The notes: generated by a model not told the origin, from the letters alone. 64,000 nt of DNA from Diaporthe sp. PMI_573 (GCA_021399435.1 JAJTUP010000048.1:421380-485379); one strand, 5' to 3'; shown: positions 32,469 through 45,721, counted from the first letter of the stretch. Program-made: numbers and translations.

Positions 32469-33600
32469 ATGGTACCTTAGACTCTAGCCTCCTCTAGTGT
32501 TAGTAATAATAATGCCTAAAACATAGTAGCTTAAATTATAGCTTTTTAGTAAGAAGTTAATCTCCTCTATGTGGCCTAGTAGGCTAGGGCCTATAAGATA
32601 AACAAGCCTGGCCTTTATAAAGAAGAAAAGAAAATTCTTTAAAAATTCCTTACCTAGTACCGAGCCTACTTTAAGTACTATTACCTCTAGTTTAATATCT
32701 ATTATAATAAAATTATCTTTACTAGATACTGGCTTAAAGGTAATATACTTATATAGTTTAAACCAACCCTTAGGAACTACTTAAAGAATAAAGAATATAA
32801 TTAAAATAATAATACTAAAAAGATCTTTAAAAGCTTTAACTACTTTAAATAAGCTCTTAAAGATGCTTTTAGAGACCTAGATAAGAAAAGGTCCATAAAA
32901 TATAAACTTATAAAGCTTAAGTAAGGAGAATCAACCTCTAAGTACGCTACATACTTTAAACAACTTACCACCTATATTAGTTAAAAAGAAGATATGCTTA
33001 TAAGCTAGTACTATAAAGAACTAAAGGAGGATATTAAAAATAAAGTTTTTAAGATAGATTGGCCTGATAACTTTGCTAAATATATTACCATGGCTATATA
33101 CATTAATAATTAACTTTTTAAGTAATAATAAAAATAAAATCGTAAAAACCCTAGAAACTATTAGAAACCTTAAAACCTGCTAAATATAGGAAAAAAGTAT
33201 TAATATAGTAGTAACTTCTATAGTAATAACAAGTCTTAACACTAAAAAGAATATAATAGTACTGTGATAAATACCTATATAGGTCTTATAGAACTTGACG
33301 CTATATAAAGGAAACCAACTAGTAAAAAATACTATAACTATAAAAAACCAAGATACTTTGCCTAAAACTACTGCTAACTAAAAAAATAATAGAATCCCGT
33401 CCTAAAGGAACGACAATAGGTTAATATAACCTTATAACAAGAGCTACCTAAATAATATAGCTACTTGCTTAATAAACAATGCCCGGTATACCTAGAAGGT
33501 AAAACTAACTATATTTGTTAACCCAACCTCTATATAAAATGTCTAATCTACCCTAATAAGTAGAAACCCGGAAATTTAGATAACTTACTACCTATTTCTA
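32469..33600 (+). pseudogene. gag pseudogene of gypsy B
   Basis: ATG at 32,469 followed by a RIP stop at codon 4 and many more. Core gag motifs remain: YRAYFKYYYL..FNIYYNKIIF, ALKDAFRDLDKK, YATYFKQLTTYIS, ELKEDIKNKVFKIDWPDNFA. Confidence 0.7.
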
Positions 33601-34539
33601 AAAAGTAGCGGATACTAATAAAAAACACAAATCCCTTAGTTGGGCCTTCTACTTTAACAATTAGTATATACTACACCTTTTAAAAAAAGAAGCTTCTAGA
33701 TAGTTTCTAAAAAAACCTTAATAAAAATAATAGTTAGTAATAGAAAGATAAGAACTACTATACTATATAGTAATAAGAGATAGCAACTTAGATTGCTTAA
33801 ACACTAAGCACGTAGAAGTAGAAAACTCCTAAAATAATGCCTAGAAAAACAGTAGTTTGTAGCAGACCAACTAACAATAGTAAGCATAGAAAGACCCTAC
33901 AAAAAGCCCTAATAAAGATCCCGAGAAATACCTAAAATACAGTATCCCCATTACTCTAAATACCAGTACTACCAGAATTACTATTACAGGAATCTAGTTA
34001 ACTCAAGTAATTAAAAAACTTAGCTAACTACTTGAGAAATATAGAATAGGCAACAAGCTATGCCTATAGCCAGGATACCTAGAATATAAAGAAATCTTCT
34101 AGGCCTCCTATATCTAAAATCTCTACTATACTTACTTTAGGGAGAAAGCCAAGTTTAACCTATTTTCCTGATGCTTTAGTAAAAAACCTATTATTAAGGT
34201 ATATAAAAAAGACAAGCTTTATTACTAGAAATCTAGTAAGTATAATAAAGAAAAGATCTATACTATCTTTACCTTAAACCTCTAGCTATTACTAGAATGC
34301 CTATATAGTAGATAATAACCTTAAGACTACAGGTGGTTATCAAGATATTCTATTTATAAGAAATATAAGCTAATAAGCTGGTATTATAATAGATAATAAA
34401 AAAACCAGGCTATAAAAACCTAATCTAAGTCTAGTAATAAATGGAAAATAATAATAATTGCCTATAAGGGGACAATAGTTAATTATAAACTATAGGTCCC
34501 TATATGTAATATAAATAACTGGTTATATATATATCTTAT

Positions 34540-37500
34540 TACAGGTAGAAATTAATAGAAAAACATATAATATACTGTTAGATAATAATGCTTAGGGCAA
34601 CTTTAGAATTATTAATAGGAACGAGATCTTATAATATTAGAAGAAAGACCCTTATAGACTTAGTACTGTAAAAGGTATAGAAATAGGATATAGAAATGGA
34701 GTAATTAATATAGAAACTAATTATCTACCTATCTTAATCTAAAAGTATACTACTTCTATAATTCTAGACATTATAGATATAGTATAATATAAATTAATCT
34801 TAAGACTTTTATGGCTAAAAGCTATAAATCTTCAAATTAATTAGACTACTAGCTAGATCTACTAAAATAATACTATTTTCCAGAAGAGGGTTATAATTAA
34901 TAGTATAGGATAGAGTTTAGTTACTAAAGATAGCAGAGAAATATGCTTAAATAAACCTATAGATACCTCTAAAAGTAGTTAGAAAGAGACTTAGCTTTAG
35001 AAAAACAGAGAAGAATCAAGCTACTTAAAGACCTTAAGAAAAGGCCAAAGTTAATTAGCATACAGCATAACATACAAGTAGGAAGCAAAGTAATATCTCC
35101 TCTACCTACATTAGCATAGAAAACAAAGCATACTAGCAAGATTTAAGTAGATACCAAGAGATTACTATAAATTTAGAAAAGTATTTTAAGAAGAACTTAA
35201 TATAGGAATCCCCAAATACAGCCTATATAATTACAAGATATCCTTATAAGAAAAAAAGATGCCTAAATTCTCCAAAATCTATAGACTTAATAAAGAAAAA
35301 CTTAAAGTACTTAGAAAATACCTTAACGAAAACCTTAAAAAAAGATACATTTAACCTTTAAAATTACTAGCAGGATACCCTATCCTATTTATATTAAAGA
35401 AAAATAGTAAATTATAACTTTATATAGACTATTGATAATTAAACAATATTACTATTAAGAACTAATACCCGCTACCCCTTATTAAAAAAACTACGAGACT
35501 AACTCTAAAGAGTATAATAGTTTATGGCCCTAGACCTTAAAGAAGCCTATAATCTTATCTAAATAAAAGAAGAAGAAGAATAGAAAACAGTATTTTAAAT
35601 ATACTACAGATACTATAAGTATATAGTTATGCCCTTTAAATTAACTAATACCTTAGTATTATTCTAGAAAATAATTAATTAAGTCCTATATAAATATCTT
35701 AATATATTTATTATTATATACCTTAACAATATCCTTATATTTTTAGCAACTCTTAAAGAATATAAAGAGTATATTAAATAAATACTTTAGAAACTCTAGA
35801 AGGCAAACCTCCTAGTAAAACCAGAGAAAAGTTATTTCTATATATAAAAAGTTAACTATCTTAAATACACTATTAAACCAGGATGTATTAAGATATAGAA
35901 AGATAAGGTCCAAATAATTAAGAAATGGCTAATATTAAATAATATTAAAAACATTAAAGTATTTCTAGACTACGCTAACTTTTATAGATAGTTTATCTAA
36001 AACTATAGTAGTATCTACAAGCCCCTTATAGATCTTACTAGAAAAAACAAACATTTAAATAGGTAAAAGAGACTTAATAAGCATTTAACAAAATTAAAGA
36101 CAGAGTTACCAAAGACCTAGTACTTAAAGAAGCAGATTCTACCAAGGAATTTAAAATACACATAGATGCCTTAAACAATACAGTAGGTAGAAAACTTACG
36201 TAAAAAAAAATTAAAAACAAATATACATTATTGCAAACTTTAGCAAGAAATTTAATAGACCGAAAACATACTATACTACACCAGACAAAGAATTCATAAC
36301 AATAATATATATATTTTAAGAATAACAACACTACCTTATTAGAGCCAAGAAACAGATTAAACTCTACACAGATTACAAGAACCTAACAACCTTCACAATA
36401 ACTAAATAACTTAACAAGAGACAGGTTAGATACATAGAATTCCTCTTATAATTTAACATCAAGGTTATATATATAGATAGAATTAAAAATGCTTAAGTAG
36501 ATGCTTTTAGTAGGCAGCCCAACCACTAGGATAAGGAGTCCCCTATTAAATAGATGGTCTTTAAAACCTAAGAAGACAGGAGCCTCATACTTAACTAAAA
36601 ACTTAACGCTATATTTAGAATTAATACTATACCTAAGAAAATACCTACTAATTCTAAGGAACAAGATAACTTAATTAAGAAAATACACAAAGCCCCAGTA
36701 TATAGACACTAAGGCGTATTAGCAACTATTAAGAGAATTTAACAAACCTACCAAATTCTAAACCTTAGATAGAAAATATAGGAAATTATCAGACAATACA
36801 ACTCTTGCAACAAAAACAAAGCTTCCAGGCATAAACTATACAGACTTTTAAAACCCCTACTAGTACCTATAACTATATAGTTATCCATTAGTCTAGACTT
36901 TATTATTAAGCTACCTTTCTTATAAAAACCCTTAACTAAAGTACTTTTTAACAGTATTTTAATAGTAGTTTGTAGACTAAGTAAGTATATATACTTCATA
37001 CTATATAAGGAAGCCAGTACAGTAGAAAAACTTATATATACATTCTTACAAATTATTATAAGTAACCACGGAATGTTATATAAAATTATATTAGATAGAG
37101 ACAAATTATTTACATTAAACTTCTAAAAGTCACTAATAAAATAACTTAGAGCTAAATATAAACTTTTAATAATAGTATACCTATAAATAGATAGATAAAC
37201 AAAATAAATTAACTAAATTATAAAACAATACCTTTAACACTACATTAACTAATTATAGGATAATTAGGTTAAATTACTACTATTAGTACAGTTTACCTAT
37301 AATAGCATAATAACTAGTATAACTAGATAGTTACCTTTTTTTACAATCTATAAATACAAGCATAAGGCTTATTATAAATTATTAATAAACGATATACCAG
37401 TAGAATTAGCAGAACAAAAAGCAACAAAAATTAGATAAATCTAAAAAGATATTTAAAAAGAATTTTCTTTTATACAGTACAAAATAGCCAAATATATAAA

Positions 37501-37985
37501 TTAAAAAAGAATTAAAAAACCAATCTTTAAAAAAAAAGATAAAGTCTACCTTTTCTAACAAAACATTAAAACCAAGCATCCTAGCAACAAGCTAGATTAT
37601 AAAAAAATCAGACTATTTAAAATTTTATAAAAACTTTTAGACACTAACTATAAACTTTTACTACCTTAGAAAATAAGGTAATACCTAGTCTTTCATATTT
37701 TACTCTTAAAACTAGCCCTATAAAATACTAAACTTGAAACATAAATTAAAACTATTAACAAATATAATAAAGAATATAAAGTTAAGAAAATTATCAACTT
37801 ATGACAATATTAAGAAACTATAAAATACCTTATTAAATAGAAAAAATATAACTTAAGTAACAATATATAGAAACCAGTTAAAAACCTTATAAGCTACAAA
37901 TAACTCTTAAAGAAATATAAGGCTAGAAACTTAGCTAAATCCAAAATAAGGGTAAAAGTTAAAACCAGTCCTAGAAACTACTATT
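34540..37985 (+). pseudogene. pol pseudogene of gypsy B
   Basis: The protease active site reads DNNA near 34,580 (DSGA in the family). RT about 35,270-35,950 (KFSKIYRLNKEKLKVL, KNYRYPLLL-type block); the catalytic box is YLNN at 35,719-35,730. RNase H about 36,130-36,470 and integrase about 36,660-37,400 follow. A decayed chromodomain lies near 37,780-37,930 (TIKYLIK.KKYNLSNNI.KPVKNL). More heavily mutated than A or F. Confidence 0.8.
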
Positions 37986-38096
37986 AAAATAAGCAGTCTA
38001 TAGTAGACTAACCTTAAGAAACCACTATTAAACCCATATAATTATATAACTAGTTAATAACTAATTATCAGTCTATTTCATTCTACTAATTAATTA

Positions 38097-38643
38097 TTAC
38101 AGACTAGAAAGACTACTAATAAAAATATTTCCTCTACCATTAAAAGTACGTACCCCTAAAAGCTTAGATAAATTAATATTACCCCTATTTACTATAGAAC
38201 TTTAATTAAAAATACTAACATTACTTCTAGTATAAAGCTATAACTCCTATATCTCTATTTTACCAAAACTAGATAAGCTACTATAAATAACTTTAGCAGA
38301 CTACTCGGTAATATACTTATACTCGGCCTCGGCCTCCTTGCTCTCTATATAGTCCAACTCCTCTAGATTTAAAAAACTATAATAGATAGCCCGCGCTATT
38401 TTCTCCTACCATATCTTCTTACTACTTCCTTAGGCATATAAGCTTCTCTTCTAGCTACTTAATCTCGTCCTCCAGCTTTTAATACTAGATAAAAATATAC
38501 AAGAGATCTACCAAGTTGTCTAGCTTGTAAACATTATACTTTAAGCATTACTGGCAAACATACTTATAGCAGCGACTTAAATTCTACTCAAAGGCTTTAT
38601 AAAACTTAATGCTGTAAATCTTACAAAAGATATACTTATACAT
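38097..38643 (-). pseudogene. Decayed antisense ORF of gypsy B (Cys-rich plus coiled coil)
   Basis: On the minus strand between pol and the 3' LTR. It starts MYKYIFCKIYSIKFY, then SRCYKYVCQ.CLKYN, then a coiled-coil-like LEDEIK.LEEKLICLRK, and in a shifted frame ELDYIESKEAEAEYKYI. Stops and at least one frame change are present, which may hide an intron. It sits in the same position as the antisense gene of A and F and has the same architecture, although sequence similarity is weak. Confidence 0.5.
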
Positions 38644-38846
38644 AATAACAGCGTTTATAATAATAGACTCTAATAAAAAATTACATTAGATGGTCTTCTT
38701 AAAACAACAGAACAGTTTTAAAACCTAGAAACTTTTAACTCTATTTAATATAACAAATTAGAAAAGCATAATCTAAGAAATAGATAATATTATAGAAAAG
38801 ATAATAGATAAACTTTTAAAAACAAAGGATATAAGAAAGGAAATAG

Positions 38847-39334
38847 TATTATAAACTAACATATTAATACTAAAAAAACCCGTTAGAGAAACCTAGATAA
38901 CCCAAATCAAACGCTATAATACCTACCCCGCAATACTAGTTGGCAAAATCACGGGAATATACCAAGACCCAGGGTTACCTAAGGTCAGGCTTGCTAGGCT
39001 TAGTTACAAGCCTGGTAAATAGGCTTAATAATCTACCTATTAAGCTACATACCAAGGATTACAGGCTTACCTTATAAGCTAGCAAGCCACTAAAGAGTTG
39101 AAATATATAAGAACATAGTCATTACCATAGTAGATAGCTTTTATAAAACAAACTCTTTAGTCATTAATCTAAGTATTTAGTCTAATAACTAGATAGCCTT
39201 ACAGCTAGTAATTATACTTATAAAATCATTGTATCTTATACTAAATAGTTAAGTATTACCTCTATGCTGTATTGTTAATATAAACCCTACAGGTTACTTA
39301 CTAAACCCTATAAAGGTTTAGTATAATCATTACA
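38847..39334 (+). repeat. 3' LTR of gypsy B
   Basis: 488 bp, starting TATTATAAAC and ending CATTACA. It is slightly less decayed than the 5' LTR in its second half. Confidence 0.88.
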
Positions 39335-39339
39335 TATAG

Positions 39340-41521
39340 CTAAAGTCGTGGTAGTTTTAGATATTAATAAAATTAAAAAAATAGATGCTAGATAGCTATA
39401 TACTAAAATTATTATAGAAGGATAGTTGTAATAATTAGATGGTAAGATTAACTTAATTAGTAATAGAGATAGGCTTAATTAATGAAATTAGGGTATCTAG
39501 GTTAAATTACTCCCCTAAAGAAATGCTAGGTAAAAATTTGGAAGACTTATAATAGAAGGAAATAGGTTGTAAAGTTCTAATTATATAGATATTAGACCTA
39601 AAATAATGGCTAGACTTACCCTTTCTTAACTATCTATTGTTTATAGTGACTTTCTAATTAATTATATATATAGTAAGAAATATTAGAAAATTAAGTAGGT
39701 AGTAAAAGAAAGAATAAAGTATAAGAAAAGTGGTAAAAAAGCTTATATCCCTAGAAAATGCTGTATAGATAATCAAGTAAAGAGGTTAATATTATTAAAT
39801 ATAGCTTTAATGCTTTAAGGTTATAAGTAGAAAGAAATAGTAGTAGTAATATATCTTGCCTAAATTAATTTTTTAGTTTTACTAAAAGCTTTAAAAATAG
39901 TTAATTAAAGGCTAAAAAGCAGCTAAAAGAAATTTCTAAGTATTGGTAGAAAAAGTTTTAAGAAAAGATTGTATTAAGTGTTACAAGGTTTTTATAGACT
40001 AGTAGAAGTATATCTTTTGTAAATTATTTACATCTATTAGTTACTTTCCTTCCTTTCTGCTTTCCTTTAGGTATTAGAATAGTCTAAGTGTTTATTTAAA
40101 TAAGTGGCTAAGGTTAGTAAATCACCAGGCTACTGTTTTTCTTAGGTACTCTCTTATACCTTTTTAAAAAAACCTTCCCTCTCTTTTACTAATTCTATTT
40201 AATTTTCTTTTATAATACTATCTTTTTACTACCTAGAGTACTATATTTTTACTCTAATTAAAATACTAAACAAGCCTTTTAAACTAAATTATATTCTTAT
40301 ACTACTGTTTTTTTTCTCTCTCTCCTTAAAATATTCTCCTATACTCTCTAGAATCCTAACAAGAAGGGTAAGAAAAAGGAGGAAAGTAAGAAAAAGCCTC
40401 TATATTCTTTATATAAAGCTAATTGCCCTAAATTAATTATTAACTATGATATTTATACTACCTTTATAAACTAGGGTATACTTCTATAGAATGTTATTTT
40501 TAAGTTTAAACTTTATACTTCCTTTACTTAAAATGTCTTAATTTATGTCTTTATTGGCTATAATATAAACTAGTATATTATATAGCTTCTATTTAAGCCT
40601 ACTATTAAGAAGATCTTAATTAATTTCTTTTTCTTTTTTTTATTAAATAAGAATTGTAAGTTCCTTTATAAATACCTTTAAATATTAATAGAAACGGGTA
40701 CTAATAAGGTTTTTGTTGAAAAGATTAACGGCAAGTTATATAAAAAGTATATATCCAATATATACTGATTAGATAACAAATGTCATGCTTCTACTTTCTA
40801 CTTCTCTCTATAAATACTGTCTTGCGTACATGTTTTAAAACTTTAATAATAGGGTCCCCGTTATAATCTCTTTCTTTAAGTATTAAAGCATTCTTGGTTT
40901 TAAGAAGGGTATATATGCTAATTATCTCTAGTATATTAAAGGCGGTAGCTATACTTTTAATAAAGATTCCTATATTTCTACCGTTACGGCCGCCGCTACT
41001 TTACTTAATTATAAATTTAAGGGCGCTTTTTAATTAAAACTTACTTTAGGTAAATTTTCTTAAGTAAATAAGGAATTTAACTTTAATAAAGTAAGAGAGG
41101 AAATAATTAGAAAGGTAAAAGGTTTTTAGCCTAGGCCTAAAAAGCTAAAGCCTAAGGAGAAGAGGTCTTAAGAGTAATTGGGAAAAGAATTAGGGTAAAA
41201 GATTATATAGGGTAATAAATATTAGGTTTATAGAACTATTATTCTCTATTCTTATAATAAGTAATTAATTTTTATATTTTAAACTTTATATATTATATAG
41301 TATTAAAATAAATATATACTAGGCTTTAATTAGAGTAAGACTAATGTTGTAAGATAATAAATAAGAGAAAAGAAGCTAAAAAAATTTATAGTAGTAGTAG
41401 AAGTAGTAATATAGAATAGTTAAGAAATATAGGGAAAATGAGTGGTCTGTAATAAATTACTTTATTTGCTTTATTCTAATTAGCTATTGAGACTATTAAG
41501 CTAACTAATAGTATTTTAATC
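39340..41521 (+). other. Unassigned decayed element between gypsy B and R530 copy 3
   Basis: About 2.2 kb. Plus-strand pieces look protein-like but unrecognised: KERIKYKKSGKKAYIPRKCC near 39,710, a Lys/Glu-rich NKKGKKKEESKKKPLYSLY near 40,370, and LIETGTNKVFVEKINGKLY near 40,690. Stops are RIP-type. It is not gypsy gag-pol as seen in the neighbours. Probably another transposon type. Confidence 0.4.
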
Positions 41522-42041
41522 TCTAAAGGTTAGTGCCTTTAGCAGTGTGTGTGTGGCAGGGTTGCAGCAGGGTGCCTGGAGGCAAGTTGGGATAATTAAG
41601 AGTGGTTTGGATAACTTTGTATTAAATTTGAGTGGGCTTCTGGTCAGCCCTCCTCACAGTCCCTCCGACATCATCTCACCTGCAGGCACACGTGGGTTGG
41701 CTCTGGTGCGCAGATAGGGAGGCCGGAAAATTTAACCCTTAGACCTACTATCTTTGACTTTAAATAACCAGCCAACCCTAACCCTAATAGTAACTAAACT
41801 AAATATGGATAAACTTTAGAAATTAGACTATTTAATAAGCTAAGTTATATGCTTTTTGGGTAAGAAATAAGGGTAATGTAGAGGTATGAAGTTAGGGTCT
41901 TAAAATAGCCTAAAAAATCGGCTCATGGCTACTAAACTTATCTACTAGTGTGTATGCCCTATAGGTACTTAGAGAAAATCCAGTATTAAGTCTAGGGTAA
42001 CTCTCTATATATAGTGCCTACACAAGTGTTTCTGTTTAACA
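41522..42041. repeat. R530 dispersed repeat, copy 3 (divergent 5' part)
   Basis: 520 bp, TCTAAAGGTTAG...CTGTTTAACA. The first roughly 90 bp differ from the other copies (TG repeats, missing WGxDSG-type block) and only one AAGTCTAGGGTAACTC remains. Flanking pentamers do not match (TAATC versus TTATT). It sits exactly between the unassigned element and truncated gypsy E. Confidence 0.8.
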
Positions 42042-42597
42042 TTATTGTTGGGTTATTTAGTCTTAATGTTTTTACAGAATAGGTAGACTTTATCTTCCTC
42101 CTCTAAGGTTGGTATCTTTAACCTTTTCTTATTAGTATAGGTTGTTATTCTTTTTTGTATAAAGAGTAGTTTTTGCCAAAGCTTCTTCTGTAGATTTTAG
42201 ATCTTGGTTACCCTTTTAGTAGCTAATTATGCTTCTGGCTCTAAGATTAGTTCTTTATAGGCTTCTAGTTTATAGCTATAGTTTGTATAAAAGGGTAATA
42301 CCTTTATTATGCCTGTATCTATACTATTGTAGGTAAACTATGCTATAGGTAGCAGCTATACCTAGTTATCTTGTTTATAGTTAATATAACTGTAAAGATA
42401 TTATTCTAGGATTTGGTTTAGTCTTTTGATCTATCTATCTGTCTGGGGGTAGAAAGCTATAGATAGCTTTGATTTTACACTAAGTTATCTTATAAATAAT
42501 TACTAAAAGTTTAAGGTAAATACTATTTCTTTGTCCGAGATAATCTCTTGTAGTATGCTGTAATTACTAATAATTGCTTATAGGAAGGTATATATAA

Positions 42598-43060
42598 TGT
42601 AATGATCAAGGTTTCCTGGGTCCTCTAAATTAAGAGATCGGATTTATGTCTAAGATACGTAACAAGGTGGTTAATTAAGTAATAGAGTTTCTAATAATAA
42701 TTACAAGCTAATGAAAGCTATTTAGGGTAAATACTTAGATTAACTGCTAAAGAGCTGTCTATGCTATCTAGCTATCTAGTAATAAGCATGTCCTTATATG
42801 TTTATCTCTTTAGCCTAGCTCATAAAGCTTACCTGGCTTACTAGTAATCTAGTAATCTTGGTAATCTAGTTAGCTTACTTGGCTTACTGCCTTGCTGATA
42901 ATCTAAGTAATTTATCCTTAGGTAAGCAAATGTCCTAGGTTATATATACTAATAGTTATACCTCTTTCTACAAGCCTAGCCAAATAGCCTATAGAGTTTA
43001 CCTGTACCTTTAAAAAACTAATAGTTAAATCCTGGTTTTATTTCTATTATATTTATAACA
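42598..43060 (-). repeat. 3' LTR of gypsy D
   Basis: 463 bp. The LTR 3' part (about 215 bp, left end here) matches the LTR of A and F; the U3-like part is unrelated to A and contains repeated AAGTAAGC/AGCTAACTAG-type short repeats. Confidence 0.9.
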
Positions 43061-43159
43061 TTCTTTCTTTCTTCTATTGCTTTTTTATCCTAAAGAAGCT
43101 GTTTAATATATTTCTCTATCTCCTTCCTTTTTTTTATATATACCCTTTATCTGTTAAAC

Positions 43160-43874
43160 ATCCTACTAATTATGTCAGACTAAATATCTAAATCTTATTG
43201 TTTTAAGAAGATAAAATAACGCTATACCCTTGCTTTATTAATCTAAAAGATAGGTTTTAAAATTATATCTTACTTCTTATATTATTAATATAGGTAGAAA
43301 TATTTTATGTTTAATTTAGATAACAAGAAGTGCTATTATAACTATATTTATTATAGTTGCTCTTATATAAGTGTGGGTATATTAATGAATTTTAGTAAGT
43401 CGTGTTTATACTTATATATTTCGCGTAGTATTTTTAATGTATTCTTTTTTAGTTTAGGACTAGATTTTAGAAAAGAGATACCTAGAGTATTAAGAAGAAG
43501 AAGCTGAAAATATGCTAAGTTAAGTATAGAAGGCTTTGCTAAAAAAGTAGTGTAAAATAAATAAGTATTTTACTAAGCTAAGCCGTCTTAGGTAGTAGTA
43601 TTATAAGGTTATAAAGCAAGGTCGTTAGATACTTTATAAAGGTTTCTGTTTATTAAAAGAGCCTGGGGAGAATTATGTAAAAAAAGAAGAAGCCTATCTA
43701 GTAGTAAACTAGGTTGTCTTAAAGGCCTCTGATTCTACTTTATTTCTACAGGCTAACGGTGGTTTTAGAGTTATTAACTAGGAGTTAGTAGTATTTAATA
43801 CTAGGGTAGATTTTTCTAACTAGTTATCTAGTAATAAGCCTAAAGTATCTTTTAGTAGTTTGCTAGGTTTTTAA
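43160..43874 (+). pseudogene. Decayed antisense gene of gypsy D (Cys-rich plus charged helical region)
   Basis: Plus strand, opposite to D gag-pol, between its 3' LTR and the end of pol. A piece open at 43,307-43,507 reads MFNLDNKKCYYN...YYSCSYISVGILMNFSKSC, with Cys and Cys-to-Tyr positions. In another frame follows EEEAENML...ALLKK.CKINKYFTKLSRLR..YYKVIKQGR, then ENYVKKEEAYLVVN and finally PKVSFSSLLGF with a stop at 43,872-43,874. The SLLGF end parallels NLLGF in element F. An intron or frameshift must join the parts. Same place and architecture as in A, F and B. Confidence 0.55.
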
Positions 43875-44641
43875 GTAGCTCCTAGGTATTGTCTTTATCG
43901 TTATAGCCTTTTTATTTAACTAGATACTTAGTATTAATATTATAGGTTCTTAAATTAAAGATTTTCTTAACTTTCTATTCTTTTTTATTATTATTAAGCT
44001 TGATCTAAGTCTTGAGTTATATATAGGCTAGTATTAGTTTTAGAAGTAATATATAAAAGACTGGGTAAATCTATATCTTTATTAGTAATAAAAGTCTAAA
44101 GTTAGTGTCTAATAGTTTCTTTAAGATTTAAAATAGTCTAATCTTTTTATAGTCTAGTTTGTCGCTAAGTTATTTAGTTTTAATGTTTTTATAAAGTAGG
44201 TAGACTTTATCTTCCTCCCCTAAGGTTAGTTCCTTTAATCTTTTCTTATTAGCATAGTTTATTATCCTTTCTTATATAAAGAGTAGTTTTTACCAAAGCT
44301 CTTTCTATAGATTTTAGATTTTAGTTACTTTTTTGGTAGCTAATTATACTTCTAGCCCTAAGATTAGTTCTCTATAGGCTTCTAGTTTATAACTATAATT
44401 TATATAAAAGGGTAATACCTTTATTATACCTATATCTATACTATTATAGGTAAACTATACTATAGGTAGTAGCTATACTTAATTATCTTATTTATAATTA
44501 ATGTAACTATAAAGATATTGTTTTAGAATTTAGTTTAGTTTTTTAATTTACCTATTTATTTAAGAATAGAAAGCTATAGATAGCTTTAACTTTATACTAA
44601 GTTATTTTATAAGTAATTACTAAAAGTTTAAGGTAAATACT

Positions 44642-45154
44642 TCTGAAGGTTAGTGGATCGAATGGGTCAGGTAATAGTAGGGTGCCTGGAGGCTTCTGTG
44701 GAATCTTGAGAATGGTTTAGACAACTTTGCATTGAATTTAAGTGGGCTTCTGTCAGCCCTCCTCACATACCCTCCGACATTGTCTCAACCCTTGGCACGC
44801 TGCAGGTGGCTCTGGTATAGGAATGGCGAGGCCGGAAAATTCGGCCCCCAGACCCACTCTCTTCAGCCATAAATAACTAGCCAACCCTAACCCTGATAAT
44901 AACCAAACTAAATATAGATAAACTTCAGAAATCAGGCTATCTAACAAACTAGGTTACATGCTTTTTGGGTAAGAAATAAGGGTAATGCAGAGATTCGAAG
45001 TTAAGATCTTAAAACAGCCCAAAAAATCGGCTCACGGCCACCAAACTCATCTACTGCCGCGCACGCCACTAGCACTAAGTCTAGGGTAACTCCTTACGTA
45101 AAGTCTAGGGTAACTCCCTACATGCAGCGCCTACACAAGCATTTCTATTTAACA
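44642..45154. repeat. R530 dispersed repeat, copy 4
   Basis: 513 bp, TCTGAAGGTTAG...CTATTTAACA, in the integrase region of D. The left flank ATACT recurs one base after the right end (45156-45160), but comparison with E shows about 29 bp of host sequence missing, so this is not a clean duplication. A minus-strand 64-codon frame (44,753-44,947, MLDSLISEVYLYLVWLLSGL) is shared with copy 1. Confidence 0.85.
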
Positions 45155-45721
45155 CATACTATAGTTACTAATAATTATTTATAGAAAAATATAAGCAAGG
45201 TTATCTATATTACTTACTTCTCTATATAGTAGAAAATAAGTAAATTTAATAAATCTATTAATAATAACCAGGATACTATTATAATATACTCTTATTATAA
45301 ATTCTTTAGATACTAGTAATTTAATAATAAAATCTAGACTAATAGATTACTATAGTTTATTAGGTATTAATAAAGGCTAGAGTAGACTATAGGGTTTATA
45401 TTATATAGTTTTACTTTTACAATATATATTATAATCTTAGATAACTATTTAAACTTCCTTCTTTATTTTAGAGAAACTATAATATTATTATAATTATTTA
45501 GTAGTTGCCGTAATTCCTTAGTATCTATATATTAGTATGCTATAGATATATATAATAAGTTTAGAGTATAATTTTTCTAGTATAAAAAAACTTTCTTTTT
45601 TAGTAAAGTATTTCTTTATCTTCTACTATCTCTTCTTTTTCTTACTTAGAGAGTTATTAGTAGGCTATCTTAAGTCTATTTATTTATTTAGGGTTAACCT
45701 TTAATTAAAATATTAGGGCTA

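Larger units (their letters stand above)
31925..39334 (+). mobile_element. Ty3/gypsy chromovirus B (heavily RIP-mutated)
   Basis: A 7410-bp element with LTRs 31925-32408 and 38847-39334, beginning TGTTATAAAC and TATTATAAAC. The flanking pentamers TATGG (31920-31924) and TATAG (39335-39339) differ by one G-to-A change, as expected of a RIP-mutated duplication. Gag, RT, integrase and chromodomain are recognisable with frequent TAG/TAA stops. It is the source family of the LTR fragments at 13,530-23,400. Confidence 0.9.

Noticed and set aside
36748..37104. 118-codon minus-strand frame in gypsy B
   Set aside because: Antisense of the B integrase; openness comes from AT-rich composition, and it has no match to the antisense gene located downstream of pol.
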